From Branchiostoma floridae (taxonomy: Eukaryota; Chordata; Leptocardii; Amphioxiformes; Branchiostomatidae), in contig NC_049980.1 of assembly GCF_000003815.2 (NCBI RefSeq), positions 926,447-990,446 on the forward strand: a DNA stretch of 64,000 nt, given 5' to 3'. Below, piece by piece: positions 28,101-40,100 of this stretch. Under the pieces are notes generated by a model. That model made no database searches. It was not told the DNA's origin and saw only the letters and a list, made by a program, of their open reading frames with translations. The position numbers and the translations under genes were made by a program. Positions within the stretch are counted from its first letter, which is position 1. Each line of letters opens with the position of its first letter.

Positions 28101-31100
28101 CTTCCTGTGCAGTCTCTGGAGGGCGTAGTTGAAACTTAAGCCACGCCTGTATTACATGCCTAAAGAATTGACTGATTTGTGCCTTTTCTTTCATAACTAT
28201 TTCGAAATCACGAAGTGTGAGTTGCGAAAAGGGAAATACATTAGTTGTAAATAAAACACTTGAGCAAAGTAGCAGTTTAGAGCAGAACCATTTATCATTA
28301 TGGTACAATTTGGGCACCCAAGAAGCCTTCAGGGTAAGATCAACAGCCTGCAAGTTCCTAAGTTTGAGACCGCCATATTCGTAGAGATTATAAACTGTTT
28401 TTCTTTTCACTCGTTCTGGTCCACCACTCCACAGAAACTTAAATATTTTTTTCTCAAACCTCTCGAAGAAAGAGGGAGGTGGAGAAGGAAGGGATTGAAA
28501 CAAGAAGATAAATTGCGACACTATCAGGGAATTAATTAGAGTAACCTTACCTAGAAGAGAAAGTAGTTTTCCTTTCCAGGGATTTAAAAGCTTATCTATC
28601 TTTGATTCTTTTCGGTCAAAATTCAAAGCAACAATATCTGATAGATACTTGGGGATATGGATTCCTAAAATGTCTACAGGGCCATCTGTCCACTGTAATG
28701 GTAGTAAGCAAGGAATAAAGAAGTTGGTGTCTCTTAACGAACCTATTCGTACTATCATACACTTATCAAAATTTGGCACTAAACCTGACAATGTTGAGAA
28801 CACTTCTATGTCTTTTACCAAGGCATACAGGGTACCAAGCTTTGGAACCAGGGGAAAATTGGAATCGTCGGCAAATTGTAAAAGTTTTGTTTCAAGACCA
28901 TATGTTGTTAAACCCTGAATTTCAATATTACTCCTAATTTTCATAGCTAGTAACTCCACACCTAAGACAAATAAGTAAGGCGAAATGGGACATCCTTGTC
29001 GGACTCCACGGTTAAGGGCAAACGACTCGGAAATATAACCATTATTGATGATTTTGCTAAAAGTGTCTTTATACAGAACTTTTATCCATGTAATAAATGA
29101 ATCACCAAAACCGAAATACTTCAAAACCTTAAAAATGAAATCATGTCGAATTTTATCGAAAGCTTTTTCAAAATCTGCACAAAATATCAAACCCGGCATT
29201 TCATTTCGGTCATAGTATTCTATGATTTCTAAAAGTCTCCGTATAGTGTCACTAATGGATCGCCCTTTCATAAAGCCAGTCTGATCATACGAAACAAGAG
29301 ATGAGATAACATTCTTCATTCGGAGGGCCAAACATTTAGACAGTATACGGTTATCACAATTTAATAAGGTCACCGGGCGCCAGTTTTTTATATGCGAAGG
29401 TTCTTTGTCTTTTCCCGTGGAATCCTGTTTAAGTAATAACGTGATGAGTCCAGTTTTCTGTGTGTCTGATAAACAACCAACCTGAAACGAATGGTTAAAG
29501 GAAGCCAACAGTGGTTGTTTTAAACTTTGAAAAAAGACCCTATAAAATTCTATGGGAAGGCCATCTAAACCGGGTGACTTACCAACAGAAAATGACTCAA
29601 TAGCCTTTTTTAGTTCAACTTCTGTAATAAACCCTTCACAGCTATCGCGCTGACTATCAAATAAACTTACTGGTGGAGGTTGCGGAAAGAAAGGCATAAA
29701 GACATCGCTGTCTAGAGACATAGGGGGGTCTTTGAAAGTGTACAGGTCGGCATAAAATTTTGTTTGTTGTCTTAAAATTTCTTCCGGATCAATTACCACT
29801 GAACTATCTGGCTTTACAAGTTTTGTCATATTCTTTCTTACATGTCCTCTACCATTTAAATTCATAAAAAATTTCGTACACTTTTCTCCTTGTTCCATCC
29901 ACTTGGCTCTTTTGTTCATTATCAGATTATTAGATTTTGTTTGATAAACTATTTCCAACTCCTGTTTTTTACCCTGTAACTGGTCAAAAATGTCGTCATC
30001 CGGAGATGAGTCTAGTTCTTCTTCAGCCTTTTGATCTCATCTATAAGCAATATTTCAGTATTTCTATTTTGTTTAAACTTCCAAGATGAAAACTTGATTA
30101 GGTGACCACGCACAGTGCACTTAAAGGCTTCCCATACGATGTGTGGGTTAGCTGATCCCTCATTAAAGAGGAAAAATTCTGTAATAAATTTTGAGGTTTC
30201 TTTCACAAACAGCTGGTCACTCAACAAATCACAATTAAGTCTCCAAAAGCCAGGCCCCTTTGGTGTAGTAGATAAGAGTAAAGAGATACTAATTAAGGAA
30301 TGATCCGATCTTAAGCTATCTTCAATTTTAACATTTTCTATAGAAGGGGTTAATGAAAAAGAAGTTAAAAAATAATCAATGCGACTGGCCTGAAGTCGGC
30401 GTCTCCATGTATAGCGGACGGCTGTTGGGTGGTGGTATCTGTAAATGTCGACTAAGTCAAGGTTGGCACAAAGGGAGTTGATGGCTTGAAGGCAGTTTGG
30501 ATGATAATTAGAAGTTTGGTGTCCAGCTCTGTCCAGGTTAGAATTCAATGCTGTGTTGAAATCCCCCACTATTATAGTATGTAAACCAGAAGATGTTAAA
30601 GACTGTACATTGTTTTCAAGATCGACAAAGAAAGATGGATTATCAGTATTTGGGGCATAAATATTTGCTAAAGAAAAACGGAATAGGTCAATAGTTAAAT
30701 CCAATAACATCCATCGTCCTGAATTATCGTTCTGAGTTTGATGGACAGTAAAGATTAAATTTTTCTTAAATAAAATAAGAACACCCCTGCTATTACTTAA
30801 ACCATGGTTAAATAGAATCGGACCCCCCCCAATCTGATTTCCATCTCTCCTCATTCAAAGGTGTAGAGTGGGATTCTTGCAGGCAATATATATCATAAGA
30901 CTTATCCTTTAGCCATGTAAAGATTTGGTTGCGTTTCCTGTGGTCGCCCAGACCGTTACAATTATAACTGCATACCTTAAGTTTTGGCAATACCATGAGA
31001 CCTTTGAAAAGTAATATAAGTTGTCAAATATTTTGATAAAAAGGGGCGTCCACAGGATGCAAAACATAAGTTGGGCAAAGCTAATGTACACAAAGTAGCA

Positions 31101-34100
31101 TAATTCTGTTGCAGGTAATTGGGGTCACTTAAACTACATAGCATAGGTAACACTTCAAAATTAGGTATAAAACACATGAAAACATAACACATCGTGCCAT
31201 GTAGTAATAACGAAAATAATAAATAACAGAACATTAGAACAAAACAAAATAAAGCTCAACGGAACACAAGAGTTACAAAGCTTGGTGGCCCTTCCATCTC
31301 GTTGGCTCCGTCAAAAGTATCGCATTTGTTAATTCCACGGAAAATTGTGAAGATAAGAAAATTGGACCAATTTTACACTTCAATATTATAGAATAGTAGC
31401 TCTGTTTCTGAAAGTGACGTTTTGTAAGCTAAATCACCTTTCTTCTGAAACTTCATTTTGAACTCACAACTATCAGTCATTAGTAAGAAAATTGGTCCAC
31501 TTCTCAAATGTACATAACGAAATCACCACTTTAGTGTAAATCAAACCGAACTCATATCAACGTACCGTGATCATCGTCTTAATATAATAAAGAAAAGTAA
31601 TTATGGGAATCGGTCCGATTCAAAAACTAAGAATAGCATAACATGATCACCACTTTGGCATAACTCAAGCAGAATAGGAAATCATAAACAAAATCCCATG
31701 ATCTCTGTCTTGGAGTAGAACAAAGTCAGAGCTCAAAACAAACAACATAAATATGGGAATCAGTCTGATTCAAAACTCAAAACCACATAACATAATCAAC
31801 ATTTTGGTAAGTGGAAACAAAAATAACATGATCATAAGTTTTCTATAATCCAACTAAGTCAGAAATCAAAATAACAGAATATAACATCTGGATATGAATG
31901 AACACAAGTAGGAGAATCGGGCCGATTCAGAACTCAAACAATACTGTAACAAAAGAAAAGAACAGGCAGCAACGGAATACACCGGCTCGGCTGTGGGTTA
32001 CGCAAGGTATGTTGACATTTCAAGTCAATTAAGTGCACGCTGATCAGCACGTGTTCAAACGAATGCTTGCACCTGTCAAGCCTGCAAGCCAATTCCAAAA
32101 TTTAATGCCGCCGCATGTTTCTTACTTCCTGTGACTTACAAACAAGACAGGAAGGTATTCTGATTCCTATATACTAATACTGTCTTCACATTCATAAAAA
32201 ACACACCAGTGCCTCAAAGGGATGAGATGTTCGTTTAATAATTGCAGTCACATTTTAAACAACATGTTCACCCTCATGTGTTCTTTGTAGATAGCATAAG
32301 GTCAATCGCATCGGCGCGTTTCTTCTCTTGACCGTTCACAAGTAACACTGCGTACGTTGCCTTAGGAGGCACCCAAATCGAAACCCTAGTATCAGTACCT
32401 TTGGCTTTTGCTGCTTCAGCGTCTCGATCGGGGACAAGGCTGGNNNNNNNNNNNNNNNNNNNNNNNNNNNNNNNNNNNNNNNNNNNNNNNNNNNNNNNNN
32501 NNNNNNNNNNNNNNNNNNNNNNNNNNNNNNNNNNNNNNNNNNNNNNNNNNNNNNNNNNNNNNNNNNNNNNNNNNNNNNNNNNNNNNNNNNNNNNNTGTAA
32601 CAATTTATTTAGAAATTTTTGTGATGTAAATTAACCTTAGCGATAGTGTATTAGAACGTAACTTTAACACAATTTACCTCCGTAATATAGGTGTCGTCTA
32701 TTGACCTTATATGACCTCGTTTGTCAGCGGGTATGGGTAGCACCAGTTGACGAAGTTTTGTTTCGAAAATAAGTCAAGGCGGTTTTAAATCCGGCGTAGG
32801 GTGACGATACGGCCGCTGTATATGGCCGAACGCGTGCCGAAACATAGATCAGCGGTCCGCGTGGCCGTAAACGGCAGTGTTTTTGTACCTGCGGGACCGG
32901 AAATCGTGTGGCCGTGGCCGCGTTGGACAGGTGGCCGCTAAGCCTATTTCTTAATCATTACAAATCCAAGGGACCGACAAAAAGTGGCCACTATGGGCAG
33001 GTGGCCGTTATGCAAAGGTGGCCGCTAATACAGGTTTGACTGTATCTATCAAATGCATTGTTGCAAAGTTTGGGGTCTTGTTTGGTTGTCACGTGACTGT
33101 CCCCTAAAGTAGGCCACTTTTTGTGTTTGGCGAAAATTGTGAACTTTAGCCATGTTCAACGCACGCTACGTGACGAAGTAAACAAGGATTCTTATTCAAC
33201 TTCTGATCAAATGTACATCTATGTATTGTCTATCAAATAAATGCTTGTAGAGTTTCGGGTCATGACGTTTAGTCACGTGGTTGTCCCTGAAAGTAGGCCA
33301 TTTTTTTGCATTTGACAAAAATTGTGAATTTTAGCCATGTTCAACGTACGCTACGTGACGAAGTAAACAAGGATTCTTATTTAACTTCTAGTCAAATGTA
33401 CATCTATGTATTGTCTATCATATGAATGCTTGCAAAGTTTCGGATCATGACGTTCAGTCACGTGGTTGTCCCTGAAAGTAGGCCATTATTTGCATTTGAC
33501 GAAAATTGTGAATTCTAGCTTTGATCAAAGTACGCTGGGTATCAAAGTGAACAAGAATTCTTATTCAACTTCAAGTCAAATGTACATCTAGGTATTGTCT
33601 ATCAGATGAATGCTTGCAGAGTTGCAGATCGTGACTTTTAGTCACGTGGTTGTCCCTGAAAGTAGGTCAAATTTTGCTTTTGGCCAGAAATCACCATATA
33701 GGGCTGTAGTTAAATCTGTCGAATTGGGGAACTGAAATACTTTACTGGCATGGCACTGACTCCGATCATGTGTAGCCCTTAACATTGTCTGTTGAATGAG
33801 TGTTAGTAAGGCTTGGGGTCGTCTTTCTTTGCGGTGCAGTTGCTCCCTAAAGTAGGGCAGATAGTTAGCTAAATGCTGTTAGGAGGTTCTGTTACTTTAG
33901 AGAAGATGCCTCTTGAACAGTTTCTTTCTTTTAACATTGTCAATGTCCAATGCATATCATATTGGTACTACAATGACCGATAATGGGCATACAGTGTTAA
34001 ATTAAAGCGATGACTCTGTTATAATTGTAAATATCAATTTTGATAATGTAACTAAGATGTCGTTTTAAATTCAGCTATGTTCTATAATGCGCTAAAATTC

Positions 34101-37100
34101 ACAATATTTGTTGAGCACATAAGGTGACCTGGCTTCAGGGACAACTATGTGACTAATTGTCATGACCCGAAACTCGACAAGCATTTATTCGAAGAAAGAA
34201 AATTAAGAATACAAAGATGTACATTTGACCAGAAGTTTAATCAGAATTCTTCTTAATTTCGTCACGTAGTGTAGCCTGGTATCCAGCTATATTATAGCTC
34301 CCGATCGCGAGTCTCTTCTGTCCTCTTCGCAAATGGCTCGTTCTCATTTAAATGTAAAAATGCTGTCGCCTGCTTTTGCGACTTGATTTGCAGCAAATTT
34401 TAGACAAAATCACAGGTTCCTTCATTTTTCCACAATCCCTGGAATGTTTTCCAAAAGATTCATTTTGGTTGATGGCTTGGAAGATTATCTTAGCCACGGG
34501 TGGAATTTCACCCCCGTAAAAAATGGTTGTCTCCTGATAACAAACGAAGAATTCAAGTAGTAGCCAAAAATGTAACAATTCAGTTCCCAGAATGATTGTT
34601 CGGTAGATGAAACCAGCTGAGCAGGCCCTTTGCCCGATAACGCCAGATCGGTACTGTCACTGATCTTGGAGGCTGTGTGAGGTGGGTTATTCCTGTTGCC
34701 AAATTCGGTAACAAACGTTACCACCACCAGTTTGATGGTTGCCAGTTGCCACTGTTATATTATCCACGTATAAGACAAGAAATGACCGTTTTTGTGACGC
34801 TGCACAGTTTTTCTGGCTTTCTAAAGAAGCAAGGAAGGATTGTTGACTGCCATTTGTACCCCACCTAAGGCCCCCTTTCCACTTGACGGCGCTCTCACCG
34901 CGCTCTCGCTGCGATGGAAAATTGGCCAGAGCGCCGTGAGAGCGCCGCGACGCCAGAAAAACTGCTCAAGTGGAATCACTCCGGCGACCCCAGCGCGCTC
35001 TCACCGCGCTCTTCCAAATTCGAGGTCGCAGAGAGAGCGCCGTGAGAGCGCCGTCCTAGTGGAAAGGGGGTATAACAAAATGTTGTACAGAAATGACTGT
35101 AACGAACGTTAGCATTGTTCGAAGCTTTCTAAGCTTTCTATTTGACCTGGTGTAAAAAAGCTGCCCACTTTTTAAGTGTCCCTAGGGACATCCTCTTATA
35201 CTTAAATGATGTAGTCAATCTGGCCATTATTTTCAATTCAATGAGAACGAGTGAAATATGTATCTGCGAAGAGGACAAAAGAGACTCGGGAACTATAATA
35301 CGGCTGGATACCAGGGTACACGTAGCGTACTTTGAAAATTCACAATTTTCGTCCAATGAAAAAAGTGGCCTACTTTCAAGGACAACCGCGTGACTTTACT
35401 TCATGATCTAATTTTCTACAAGTATTCATTTGACAGGCAATACATAGATTTACCTTTGGCAGGAAGTTGAATCAGAACTTTATTTTGCTTCGCAATCTAG
35501 CGTACGTTGAACATGGCTAAAGGTCACAATTTTTGTCAAATGCAAAAAAATGTCCTACTTTCAGGGACAACCACGTGACTTTACGTTATGATCCGAAACT
35601 CTACAAGCATTTATATGATAGACAATACATAGATGTACATTTGATCAGAAGTTGAATAAGAATCCTTGTTTACTTCGTCACGTAGCGTACGTTGAACATG
35701 GCTAAAATTCACAATTTTCGTCAATTGCAAAAAAATGGCCTACTTTCAGGGACAACCACGTGACTGAACGTCATGACCCGAAACTCTACAAGCAATTATT
35801 TGATAGGCAATACATAGATCCACATTTGATAAGAAGTTGGTTTAGAAATATATTTTACTTCTTCACGTAGCGTACTTTAAACATGGCTAAAGTTCACAAT
35901 TTTCGCCAAACACAAAAAAGTGGCCTACTTTAGGGGACAGTCACGTGACAACCAAACAAGACCCCAAACTTTGCAACAATGCATTTGATAGATATTCTAA
36001 TGATCTATATATGGTACAAATTTCAAGCCAAAAAAATTACCAGCTTGGCACTTATAGCGTTACAAAGTTGGGCCAAAAATCAAATTTTTTTGAAGCTTGA
36101 AACATTGCACTGTTTTCAGGCTGCCCAAGAACGAAAATGTACGACTTTGGAAATTTCACAACAATTTTTAAAAAGCCAAAATGTTGGTCTATTTATATCT
36201 TGTTTTGTTTTGATGATAGGTTTAAAGGTGTTGCCGAGACAGTGCCGTAAAATATGCTGATTTCTGTGTTTTTGAGATGCGAAAATTGGGAAAAATGGCC
36301 AGAAAACTTTGTTTGCCCGTTACCATGGCAACAAGGAGTTTTGATCTAAAAGAAAGCTATTTTGAGGGGTTGTGGACCAAGTACTATCACTGTGCAAAAT
36401 ATGAGCCAAATCTATTTTTTGACCTTTGCCACCATTGTTTGATCCTTACAGACATTTGCTCATAAGATCTTTGTATTATTGACATTGAGATGTGCATTTT
36501 ATTACATCATTTTATATCCAAGACTAAAATATCCTGAGTTATAAGATCTTTGTATTATTGACATTGAGATGTGCATTTCATTACATCATTTTATATCCAA
36601 GACATTTAAAAACAACGCATATACAATTCACACTATGGTTCCCAAAATGTTCGGAGGTGCCAATAAATGGACTAGCAGGGCTCTACGGGTTTGTATGATA
36701 CATTGAAGTCCTTTTGTCATTCCCTGACTATTTTTATCCAATAGATCTAGATAGCCTACCATACAAAGAAATGATCATAAAATTGACTACGCATTTTCCT
36801 AATCTTACATTGAGAACATTCCGATGAGCTTACGACTCCCTACAACCTCAGGTCGTCTGAAACAGCTCGATTCCATTTGGGGACTTACAACGCTGTACAA
36901 CTGAGACCGGTGGCCGAAGGAGACACCATCAGAGCTTACTTCTCTCTGGACAGCGTGGCTGAGGCAGGAAGCAGCGGCAGATACTCCGTAGTGACCAGCT
37001 CTCACGTCCTCGTCAATCAGCTTGACCAAGCCGTGTTCCGGGTGGCGAAGAAGACCATGTACCCAAGGCTGATGACTGGGGGGTTCCACTTTGCTAACAA

Positions 37101-40100
37101 GGTAGATTTTGAATTACAGTAGAAACCTCATTTGTCAGCTTATTTCGTGCAATTATCCGGGTGGTACAAAAATGCGAAATTACCTAGCTGGACTGCACCG
37201 GTTTGGAATGCTGGGATTTTGAATTGTTGTTCAGCTGACGAAATCAAAGCGAACTAAAATGTTTGTGTACATTTTTGAATGTATTTCTTGCGAAAAAATG
37301 ATTGACTGTACTTAGACTGTTTTTTTTTTTTTAAATTTACAGACGAATTTATCTTTCCCTTTTAAACGATCATTCTTATTGCATCTCCACAGGCAAAGAC
37401 CAAGGCCCCAGCAGACTCCGAACTTCGCAGTCACATTGTTCAGAACGCAGCAGTGCTTAGAGACGGACAAATGATGGAAAGCCTGCCTTTGATGCCGACT
37501 CAGGTGCGACTTTCTATTTTTCAAACATAATTACGCCAACTTAACCACGCATGCTGGGGCACAATTGACTTTGATAACTCACAATCATCAAATTTACTTC
37601 AAATTTGAAAACAGCGCCCTCAAAAAAGGTCGACGTTAGGAACTCTAGGGCTGATCTTGAAAACAATGTTGACGGTTTGTGGGTGATCATTAATGTTTAG
37701 CCTTATAACCTAAAATCATCTTCTTTCACGGGCTGCTATATTTTCATTCTTAATTAGTGATAGAATTCTACAGTAATAGTTGATTTTGTAATTAGAAAAT
37801 AACACCCGCTTCTGGGGTTGACTGCCAGTTCGAATGAATGCTTGACGTGTATCTATTTAATACTTTATACTTCATGCTTGGAATTCTGAGCTTGGAATGA
37901 ATGTGTTACGTATAGCTGTTTTATCATTCGTTAACCCTATCCAGATTGGGCTTTTTGGGCCTTCCCTGGACTGGGGGGGGGGGCTCATTCGGCCCCCTTC
38001 GTATTTTCAAAACAGCTTACTGTATGATCCCCAAATTTGCAATGTTTGTTGTGCTTGTCGAGTTTTATAATTCCTGAAATTTTTATATCATTATGACGTA
38101 ATATGACGTAATTATGACGTCATTAATTGATTTTTTTTGGCTGAAACTTGGAATTTCCATAATACCTAAATTTCTCACTCAAAAAGTTACCAATAAAGGT
38201 TTCTTATCAAAATTTAAGTGTTATAAGACTTCTGTTGTCAAAAGATGACGCAACGACGTCAAAATGACGTCATAGAATAACGTCATATGTAGTTTAGCTA
38301 TCCGCCATCTTGGATTATCAACCTTAAATGTCCTTAAGATACCTTAAGATACAATTTTTTCAACATATAACGCTAAAACGCCATGAAAATGGATCGAAAA
38401 CGTTCATATGAATGTTTTCTTTAAGAAAATACAAAGTATTGATGAAATCCGAGTGAAAATCAGCTGGTTATACTTTTCATCATGATATTGTCGGCCATCT
38501 TGGATTTTGACCAATTACGTCATCTCATTAGCATAATTTATGAATATTGAATTATAAATGTTCAACTAAGATGTGTTAGATATTAAAGATATATGAAAAG
38601 AAGTTTAGTCTAGCAAGAAAATCTTAATATCCCATTGTTTAAACCAAAATCAGTGATTTTTGTAAAATTTGCCTTTCAGAAACCCGTTGCCATGGCAACA
38701 CGAAAAATTATAAACTTATTCCCTTTTTTGTAAATTGTTGCCAACAATATTCTAGGTTAAGTCACCAAGTTTGGTTGCTCTAACACAAGCCGTTTGGGAG
38801 CTATAGGACGTCAAAGTTGGCGCAGGCACTTCAAGACCCCCCCCCCCCTCCGTCTGGATAGGGTTAAGTGTAGCTATTTCCAGGAGTTTTGCTTCCATTG
38901 AATTTTGATATGTTATCACACTCTCTACATAGTGGAGTTTTATACGTCTGCATCTTATTCACAGCTATACGTCCATCGAGTGGTCAAGTCATTTAGGCCG
39001 GGCGAATCCATGGGACTCTCCAACCTGATACGAGTTACCAATGCTCATCACTTTAACACAAAAAAGGTGTGTTCATATACTTCATCACGTGTAGACTAAT
39101 ACTATAATATTATATAAGTAATATTGTCTAGATTGATTTTGGCATCGTGGTAGCCAGTATGCTATCGTTACATTCCGACCCGAGGCCCGACCGAGCAGTT
39201 TTGGGGAACGGGAAGTATGATACAAACGACAACCAAAGTCCAAAAACGTACCAAAAAGAATAGGGCCTACGTTATGCATATTCATTAACACAATATTTCA
39301 TTTTTCGTATCCGCGAATATCCGGGAGATGTGATCCTACCGTTATCAAATTTCGATTTTTTTAAAAGTCTTTCATCTTTACTGTTTTGTGCCTTTATTAG
39401 TTCTCTTCTGAAGCAATTGTGGTGCCCGGTCCCTTCGTTCTGGCGGCAACTGTCCACAACGTAGCTGATGAGTTCGGTGACATCCTGTATGAAGAGGTGG
39501 TGGAGACTTCTAATGTCAACCCAGTGAACCAGGTAGAAAACATCTCCCGTAATGTCACTGCTGTAATTATTCAAAATAATTAGTAATATTGCAACTTCTT
39601 GTAAATCATGTATGCCTACTCCAAATCATACTTTCCAGAAATTGACTTGTTTTTACAGAACAACCTAAACATTTGTCAATTTGCCAGTTTCAGTCAACCT
39701 TCCGAATAAATTCCGATTTTAATTTTATAACGATATCTTTCATTGTACGTTCACGTTCTATTGGGCTTGGTACAGGCATACAGATACTATTCATAGAAAT
39801 TAAAACATATTCAATACGTAATAGAAAAATAGACACTTATTTTTGTCTACTTTTTTCAGTTTGACAAGAAACGTAATTATTACTTTACCTTCTGCAGGGT
39901 TTAAGCTCTGCCTGTTATATCATGCGTGTGTCGGCATCTATGCCTTAACATTGCTTCTCCTCATGCATAATACGACAATATCATTTTGTACTGATGATGA
40001 ATGACTTTATCTTCGTCTCTATTTTACAGAAGGATATGATTGGATCTGTCAGCTTTATCCACAGCGTTCAGCAACTGATAGAGAATCCCGGTACGTTGCT

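Larger units (their letters stand above)
26674..33042. mobile_element. TA-flanked DNA transposon inserted in the foldback left arm
   Basis: The ends CAGTCAAACCTGTCTATAGC and TAATACAGGTTTGACTG are inverted, with repeated GTGGCCACTATA-type words just inside both. TA flanks each side (26672-26673 and 33043-33044). The right arm of the foldback has the uninterrupted sequence with a single TA, so the insertion point is exact. TA duplication and this terminus suggest the Tc1/mariner-pogo group. The interior carries a LINE, a 152-N gap and a short minus-strand ORF at 32274-32442, which I do not recognise (it ends [16 protein letters not shown]). Confidence 0.75.
26180..36485. mobile_element. Giant foldback element with inverted arms
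   Basis: 26200-26673 is repeated almost base for base, inverted, at 35992-36470. The mirror continues from 33043 (TATCTATCAAATGCATTG) against 35980 inward. Both arms carry tandem units of about 190 bp in opposite orientation: left near 33060, 33250, 33440 and 33620; right near 35310, 35500, 35690 and 35870. Each unit has CACGTGACT, TTGTCCCTGAAAGTAGG and GTACGCTACGTGACGAAG words. The inner ends (CTGGTATCCAGC, CGAGTCTCTT, TCCTCTTCGC) at 34270-34345 and 35230-35315 are also mirrored. CAAGACTAAAATAT(T/C)CTGAG flanks both sides. No transposase is seen. Confidence 0.75.
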
